Part shown: positions 58,511 to 64,000 of the stretch, one piece after another
How positions within the stretch are numbered: position 1 is the stretch's first letter
Layout of the letters: every line of letters begins with the position of its first letter
Origin: Diphasiastrum complanatum
Lineage: Eukaryota; Streptophyta; Lycopodiopsida; Lycopodiales; Lycopodiaceae
Direction: 5' to 3'
DNA: 64,000 bases
NCBI GenBank assembly: GCA_029204225.1
Contig: CM055107.1
Span: forward strand, 48,658,550-48,722,549
The notes under the pieces: generated by a model
What the model was told of the DNA's origin: nothing
Databases searched by the model: none
Seen by the model: the letters and a program-made list of their open reading frames with translations, nothing else
Translations under genes and position numbers: made by a program

Positions 58511-59003
58511 GTTGTGATTGTTCTTATTCAAACGATGAGGCTGGACCATCATAGATTGGAGGGAGGCCTAGATATACCAGAGAATACCATGCCCATGTAC
58601 ATAATGTAAGTATGCATTGCGACATATTGCTATATCACACGGTCACATGTATGGACAAATCAAGAGAGAGTCATTATTTGTGTGGCCCAAAGTCGGTTCT
58701 TTGATGAGTTTTATGTATCTATCTTTCACGATGCTTGATGTTTGCAAACTTAACATTGCTAATGATTGCATGCACATTTATCTTGTATGTATTTGGCAAT
58801 CTTCATGATGAGAGAGGATATTTAGTTGTTCTAATTGATTATTGTTGCACTTCTTTCGTGTAGGATGATGACTCTCATGTGAAGAAATGAAAAAAGATTA
58901 TCTATGTTAGATATAGGGGTCTTATGTTTTTATATCAAGCATCTATGTGTAGGATATTGATAGGACCAAATTTGGCATAGATGGCAAATTACCCATTTCC
59001 ACT

Positions 59004-59522
59004 TGTAATGCCCCTATTTAGCCAAAATAGAGTAAGAGGCTAAACTCATGCCAATTAGAGTGTAGACAAGTGTAATACTTTTGTTTCATGAAATTTAAGA
59101 GGTCCAATAGGATTTAGAGGTGGAACCTTGAGGGGTCCAATAGAATTTGAGGTTTGCTTGAAAATGGTCCAATAGAATTTAGAGGTGAATGGATCAATGG
59201 TCCAATAGGATTAAGAGGTGGCAAAGTGTGGTCTAATCATACTTAAGCATAGTGCCAGCATGTGGATCTACTAGTATCATTGTACTCCTCATTTGGATCT
59301 AATTGATTTTGAGATTGAGTGGATTTTGTGAGTAATTGGTTTTCTAGCTTTTTGTCTCTACTCGAGAGCTCATGATGATTTTCTATGCATGTAGTAGTTT
59401 TTTTTTGCCATATAATCAAAGATAGATTTTGAATCTCAATCTAGTCTTGATCTTGGTGCATCTACACACCTTAGGAGATCACAAGTACATGTTGTGGACA
59501 GTCCACACGTGTGGAATCAACA
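59004..59522 (+). repeat. 5' LTR of copia retrotransposon
   Basis: Probable LTR with ends TGTAATGCCCC...GGAATCAACA, directly followed by a Met-tRNA primer site. The left edge is inferred from the TG start and motif style. The 3' LTR lies outside the window, so the length cannot be confirmed. It would carry the promoter for the polyprotein at 60.3 kb. Confidence 0.6.
59101..59222 (+). repeat. Four ~33 bp repeats in LTR U3
   Basis: GGTCCAATAG(G/A)ATT(T/A)(A)GAGGT starts at 59101, 59134, 59166 and 59199, so spacing is 33, 32 and 33 bases. Tandem U3 repeats often act as enhancers in plant copia elements such as Tnt1; this role is inference. Confidence 0.85.
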
Positions 59523-59535
59523 TGATATCAGAGTC
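59523..59535 (+). promoter_or_regulatory. Primer-binding site (initiator Met tRNA)
   Basis: TGATATCAGAGTC differs at two positions from the standard plant copia primer site TGGTATCAGAGCC and directly follows the LTR end. Confidence 0.8.
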
Positions 59536-60272
59536 TACCTAAGGTTACCATTCATTTTGATCCATTTAAGTGAAAACTTTTCATCAATCTTGAGCTTGTC
59601 AAGATCCATTTTCCTAGCTATCTTGTCTAACTTTGGATCAAAAGAGATTAACAGGGCATTGATTGGGTCTAACCTGGTACTGTACGGAATCAGGTGCTCA
59701 AACACGTGTGAGGAATATCCAATTTCAGATTGAGAGTTCTCTCTCATGCTTGATCTATTTATCTTGCCTGATAGCTTGTTTTGAAGCTATTTTTGTCTAG
59801 TTTTTGATGCAATCAGTTTCATTCCATTTGGTTGAGCCAATCAGAAGTTATAAGCTTTTGAAGAGGGTTAGGTAGGGAACCTAGACCTGGGTGGACACTT
59901 TTGGTTTGGTCAAGAGATTGCTTGTTAGATCTCTGTTCACAGTTGTATGGTTACCAATCTCATCTATAAGTGATTTAGACATTGTTTTGAGATTATAGCC
60001 GATTTGTTTCATGCAATATCAGTGAGTTTGAGTCAAATTTGGTTACTTAGTGTATTTCACACATGCTAAGAGTAAATGATCCTAACTTTGTCTATATTCC
60101 ATCATTTTATATGAAATAGATCTTGTTTTAAAGAGATTTGAGTAGCTAGTGAGAATCAATTCACAAATAGTTGCAAGATCTTTCATAAGAGCAGATAGTA
60201 CTTCATTATTGGATCCTATTGAGAGTGTGTAGCAACATTTATTGTTCATCATTTGAGTTTTCTTCACTTCAA

Positions 60273-61559
60273 ATGGCTTCAATGAGTTTATCTTTGTTGG
60301 AACCAAGTGAAAGATTGTCCACTTCAAACTATTTAATCTGGAAGATGAGGATGGAGTCCATCTTGATCCTTCAAGACGTGATGGACATAGTTCTTGGCCT
60401 TGAAGAAGAACCACAAGTTCTTCAAGAGGTTCAAAAATACAAAAAGAGATCTAGGATGGCTCTCCATTACATTAAGATGAATGTCTCTAATGAGATATTG
60501 AGGGAGATAGGTACTTGTACAACAACCAAAGAAAGTTGGGATTGCCTCAAGATTATCTATGAGGCTAGAAACACCTCTAGGCTCCTCACTCTTAGAAATC
60601 AAATCTTTCAAAGTAGCCAAAAGAGTGATGAGAGTGCATCTAGTTATGTTTTGAGAGTAAAAGATATTCATAGAGAGCTTGCTTGCATTGGTGATTCCAT
60701 TAATCAAAATGAGCTAGTCCAAGTCATTCTCAATGGCTTGAGAAGTGAATTTGATAACCTTGTCCAATCATATGCCATTAAGGAGGAGCTACCAAGTTTG
60801 GAGGCTCTCCAAAATGTGCTAATTTATGAAGAATCAAGACAAGAGTACAAGCTCTTGAGGATGGACAAGCTTTCTCTCACTCATAATGATGGCAAAGCCC
60901 TCTTTGCCAAGGACAAGCACAAAGGGAGGAGCAAGAACCAATTTCAACAATCCTCAAGCAAGAACAAATCCAAATCCAAAGACAAAGATGAGGAGGAAGA
61001 TGATTCCTCTAATGCTTCATCATCCAAGCTCAAGAAGAAGAAGATCAAGTGCTTTTATTGTGGCAATAAAGGCCATTATGCCACCAATTGCTTCAAGAAG
61101 AAGAATCAACTCAAGCAAGCCAACATCACCAATGATAAGGAAGACACTATTGCAAATGATGGAGAGGGATCTCTTATGGTCTCTAGCTTCTCATCCACTC
61201 CTTTCAAGAAGGACGGCTTGTGGTATATTGACAGTGGAGCCTCTTCACATATGTGTAGCTCCAAGGATTCTTTCTCTTCTATTGCACCTTATGACAGAGT
61301 CAAGAAATCAATATACACTGCAAATGATTTTGAATGTCCTATTGAAGGCATAGGGAATATTCCCTTAAAGCCTGCATCCTCTAAAGTTCTTTCTCTTTCT
61401 AAAGTGCTTTATGTGCCTAAGCTTACTAAGAATCTCATTAGTGTTGGCCAATTTCTCGATAACGGCCTTAATGTAAAATTCAAAGTTGATACTTGTACTA
61501 TCAAGAATAATGATGAGATACTGCATTTGGATCTAAATTTGGAGGCATCTATAAACTAG
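60273..61559 (+). CDS. Ty1/copia gag-protease
   Basis: The best-preserved coding region of the window. From ATG 60273 (MASMSLSLLEPSERL) the frame is open to 61559, about 428 codons. Gag has NYLIWKMRMESILILQDV, ALHYIKMNVSNEILREIGTC and VLRVKDIHRELACIGDS. A Lys/Ser/Glu-rich linker leads to the zinc knuckle CFYCGNKGHYATNC (~61050-61092) and protease motif WYIDSGASSHMCSS (~61222-61263), with the catalytic DSG intact, then VLYVPKLTKNLISVGQFLDN. The open frame extends upstream to 60219, but the ATG with good family agreement is 60273. A frameshift near 61525 breaks the join to GAG_pre-integrase. Proteins with this set form particles and process the polyprotein. Confidence 0.93.
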   Translation: MASMSLSLLEPSERLSTSNYLIWKMRMESILILQDVMDIVLGLEEEPQVLQEVQKYKKRSRMALHYIKMNVSNEILREIGTCTTTKESWDCLKIIYEARNTSRLLTLRNQIFQSSQKSDESASSYVLRVKDIHRELACIGDSINQNELVQVILNGLRSEFDNLVQSYAIKEELPSLEALQNVLIYEESRQEYKLLRMDKLSLTHNDGKALFAKDKHKGRSKNQFQQSSSKNKSKSKDKDEEEDDSSNASSSKLKKKKIKCFYCGNKGHYATNCFKKKNQLKQANITNDKEDTIANDGEGSLMVSSFSSTPFKKDGLWYIDSGASSHMCSSKDSFSSIAPYDRVKKSIYTANDFECPIEGIGNIPLKPASSKVLSLSKVLYVPKLTKNLISVGQFLDNGLNVKFKVDTCTIKNNDEILHLDLNLEASIN

Positions 61560-61573
61560 ATCCAAATGAATAT

Positions 61574-62534
61574 GTGAATTCTTGTAATATTGCTCTTGTG
61601 AACAAGCTCTCTATGGAGGAATTATGGCATAGGAGGTTGGGACATCCCAACTACAAATCCAAAGAGGCCAAAGCTATTGGCTTGACAAAGTCATTCTCCA
61701 AGAAGATCAAGCCTTGTGAGGCTTGTGCTATTGCTAAATCTCACAAAAAGCCATTTACAAGACCTTCTATAAAAAAACAAGCATCCTTTGGAGTTAATCC
61801 ACTCGGATGTGCGTTTCTCATCAACTATAAGAAAGGGAGGAGCCACTTGTTTTGTTACTTTCATTGATGATTTCACAATATTCACTTGGATATATCTTCT
61901 TGCTTCTAAATCTATGGTGCTTGATCATTTCCTTATTTTCAAAGCTTATGTAGAGAAGCAATTCTCATTCAAGATTAAATCTCTTAGATGTAATGGAGGT
62001 GGTGAATATATCTCCAATAAATTTCATGATTTTTGTGAGCTTGAAGGCATTAAAAAAGGGTTCACTTGTGCCTATTCTCCATCTCAAAATGGAGTGGCCG
62101 AGAGAAAGAATAGATCTCTATGTGAATGTGCAAAATCTATGAGAATTGAGACATCTTTGCCCAAACATTTTTGGGGAGAAGCCATTAATTGTGCAAATTA
62201 TCTTTGCAATAGACTCCCACATATAGCTTTTGGAGGTAAGTCACCATATGAAATCTTATATTTGAAGAAGCCTAAGGTTGATCACCTTAGAGTTTTTGGA
62301 TGCATATGCTTTGCCCATATTCCCTTGGAAACAAGGAATAAGGAAGATCCTAGTGCATGCAAAGGGATCATGGTTGGATACTCATCCACCAAAAAGGCCT
62401 ATAGAGTCTTTGTACTCTCTATTTCTCAAGTTATTGAAAGTAGAGATGTTGTCTTTCATGAAGATCAACATTCATCTTTTGAAGAGGCTGAGATCAAGAA
62501 GTCTATGGATGCATCACCTATTATTGATTTTTAA
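61574..62534 (+). pseudogene. Ty1/copia integrase (frameshifted, active site altered)
   Basis: GAG_pre-integrase HHCC-type zinc region: LWHRRLGHPNYKS (with ~5 residues missing compared with 30.65 kb), then KPCEACAIAKSHKKPF. An extra G near 61788 shifts the frame, after which the integrase core is open to 62532: HSDV (first catalytic Asp), then CAYSPSQNGVAERKNR with the catalytic Glu intact, and LYLKKPKVDHLRVFGC. At the second catalytic site RSDNGGEY reads RCNGGGEY, so the Asp is replaced. Integrase inserts the cDNA copy; this one should not be able to. A TAA at 62532 separates it in frame from RT. Confidence 0.92.
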
Positions 62535-62546
62535 GACAATTATGAT

Positions 62547-64000
62547 GTGATGGGGTCGAGAATTGAAGAAGACTCTCCTTGGATTTTCTCACCAAGAAGA
62601 TCCACGAGAGATGGATCTGAGCCTAAGAGGCTCTCATATGTTGACAAAGGCAAACACGTGGATCTTGATTCCACTAATTATGTTTTTTATGTCTCTCATG
62701 AAGAGCCAAAGAATGTACAGGAGGCACTCAATACCAAGGAGTGGTATGATGCCATGAAGCAAGAGTATGATGAATTGATCACCAACAATACTTGGGAGCT
62801 TGTGGATCCTCCATCCAACAAGCATGTGATTGATTGCAAATGGTTATTTCGGATCAAGTACAATCAAGATGGCACCATCAACAAGTACAAAGCAAGATTA
62901 TGTGCCAAAGGATTTGCTCAAATCCATGGCCTTGATTATGAGGAGACCTTTGCACACATTGCAAAGATGGTGACAATAAGAATTCTTATTTCTCTTGCCT
63001 GTTTCTTTAAGTGGAAGGTGTTCCAATTAGATGTATCCAATGATTTTTTAAATGGTTATCTTGAGGAGGAGATCTATATGGAACAACCTCAAGGATTCAT
63101 CAAGGATGAGTTCAAAGTGTGCTTGCTCTTCAAAAGTCTTTATGGACTCAAGCAAGCACCAAGATCATGGTATTCAAGACTTAATTCTTTCCTTATCTCA
63201 CTAGGATTTACTCTTTGTGACTATGATCTTTCCATGTATCTAAAGTTTGTTGATAGTAATATTGTCATTCTTCTAATTTATGTTGATGACCTTATTCTTT
63301 GTGGAAGTTGTATCAAGCTAGTTGATGAAACTAAGCTAGCACTTGGATGTGAGTTTAAAATTCAAGATCTAGGACAAATACATTACATCCTAGGCCTAGA
63401 GATTGATTTTATGAAGATCATATTTTATATGCCAATCTAGATATGCTCACTCTATGTTGAATAAATTCCATATGGAAAATTCTAAGAGCATAGATATCTG
63501 CAATGGAGCAAATTGTAAAAGATCCTAATAAAGGTGATGAAAGATCCTTTGAGGATATCACACTTTTTAGGAGTATTGTAGGCTCCTTGATTTGGCATAC
63601 CATTACTAAGCCCGATATAAGTTTTTTGGGTGCAGGAAATTGAGGTCAATTTATGCAAGATTCTATGATTCATCATTGGAAGATGGCCAAGAGGAATCTA
63701 AGATATGTATCTTCATCTTGTGATTATGGTCTACTTTATAAAAGTGAAGATCTATCCATTGTAGGCTACTCGATTCAGAATTTGCGAGTGACAAGATGGA
63801 TCGAAAGTCATATTAGGGCATACACTATCTTTCTTGGAAAGCAATCTAATATCTTGGCTTTCCAAAAAGCAAGATACTATATCTCTCTCTTCATGTGAAC
63901 CGAGTACAAAGCACTCACTACAACCACCAAAGAGGTGCTTTGGATCAAGAGATTATTATTGGAGCTAAAGTGCATCAAGGAATATGATCTACAATCATCA
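62547..64000 (+). pseudogene. Ty1/copia RT-RNase H (runs off window)
   Basis: RT: EWYDAMKQEYDELITNNTWE, then YKARLCAKGFAQIHGLDYEE, FQLDVSNDFLNGYLEEEIYM (the usual VKxAFLxG Lys-Ala is Ser-Asn), SLYGLKQAPRSWYSRLNSFL and ILLIYVDDLILCG with YVDD intact. The frame is open 62547-63440. A one-base loss near 63411, another shift near 63497, a stop in the SVHKLSQ region (~63643) and a shift near 63775 disrupt RNase H (GSLIWHTITKPDISF, RNLRYVSSSCDYGLLYKSED). EYKALTTTTKEVLWIKRLLL near 63903-63962 is still readable. The 3' LTR is beyond position 64000. Confidence 0.93.

Noticed and set aside
60333-60707. Minus-strand frame of 124 codons
   Set aside because: Antisense to a clearly identified copia gag.

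Overview
This window looks like nuclear DNA from a land plant with a large, repeat-rich genome. The evidence is a recognisable alpha-expansin gene with plant intron positions, plant CACTA (En/Spm) transposases, many Ty1/copia and some Ty3/gypsy retrotransposons, and long CT/GA, CA and AT microsatellites in AT-rich DNA. I cannot name the species. I see no rRNA, tRNA or CRISPR array and no bacterial-type operon. Nearly all coding sequence is mobile-element or host pseudogene sequence broken by stops and frameshifts.

Layout. 0-2 kb: microsatellites, a short CACTA scrap and an unidentified two-exon gene on the minus strand. 2-5.8 kb: an alpha-expansin pseudogene; its second intron holds a 1.5 kb small LTR retrotransposon (TRIM-like) with near-identical 390/392 bp LTRs and a perfect 5 bp target duplication. 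6.6-6.9 kb: two exons of an importin-beta (importin-5/IMB3-type) gene, minus strand. 8-9.4 kb: CACTA transposase remnant. 10-11 kb: copia gag remnant. 12-14.7 kb: probable non-coding retroelement sequence ending in an LTR-like block. 15-15.9 kb: CACTA transposase N-terminus. 17.5 kb: copia integrase scrap. 18.1 kb: a shortened copy of the expansin upstream region. 19-23.1 kb: a reverse-oriented LTR with a Met-tRNA primer site, then a copia gag-protease in which the integrase/RT part is replaced by a long unfamiliar reading frame.

23-28 kb is mostly unassigned and becomes simple-sequence rich. 28.3-30.6 kb is a CACTA transposase (minus strand) abutting a doubly truncated, internally deleted copia polyprotein at 30.6-31.7 kb. 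32.8-34 kb and 39.6-40.6 kb are inverted copies of a decayed copia RT/RNase H region. They flank a 250 bp foldback element and a candidate multi-exon host gene or pseudogene (35.8-38.7 kb, minus). 41.3-41.8 kb holds very long GA tracts; 41.9-44.3 kb is a gypsy gag on the minus strand with a primer site. 46-53.7 kb contains two long direct repeats around a gypsy-like gag-protease without polymerase. 54.2-55.4 kb has unidentified decayed reading frames. 57-58.5 kb is a CACTA 3' part followed by palindrome-rich DNA. 59-64 kb is the most complete element, a Ty1/copia retrotransposon running off the window end.

The pieces do not form a pathway. They record nested insertion, capture and deletion of transposons around a few decaying host genes. 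The two most unusual observations are the copia gag-protease linked to a novel reading frame (about 19.9-23.1 kb) and the young TRIM inside the expansin intron.
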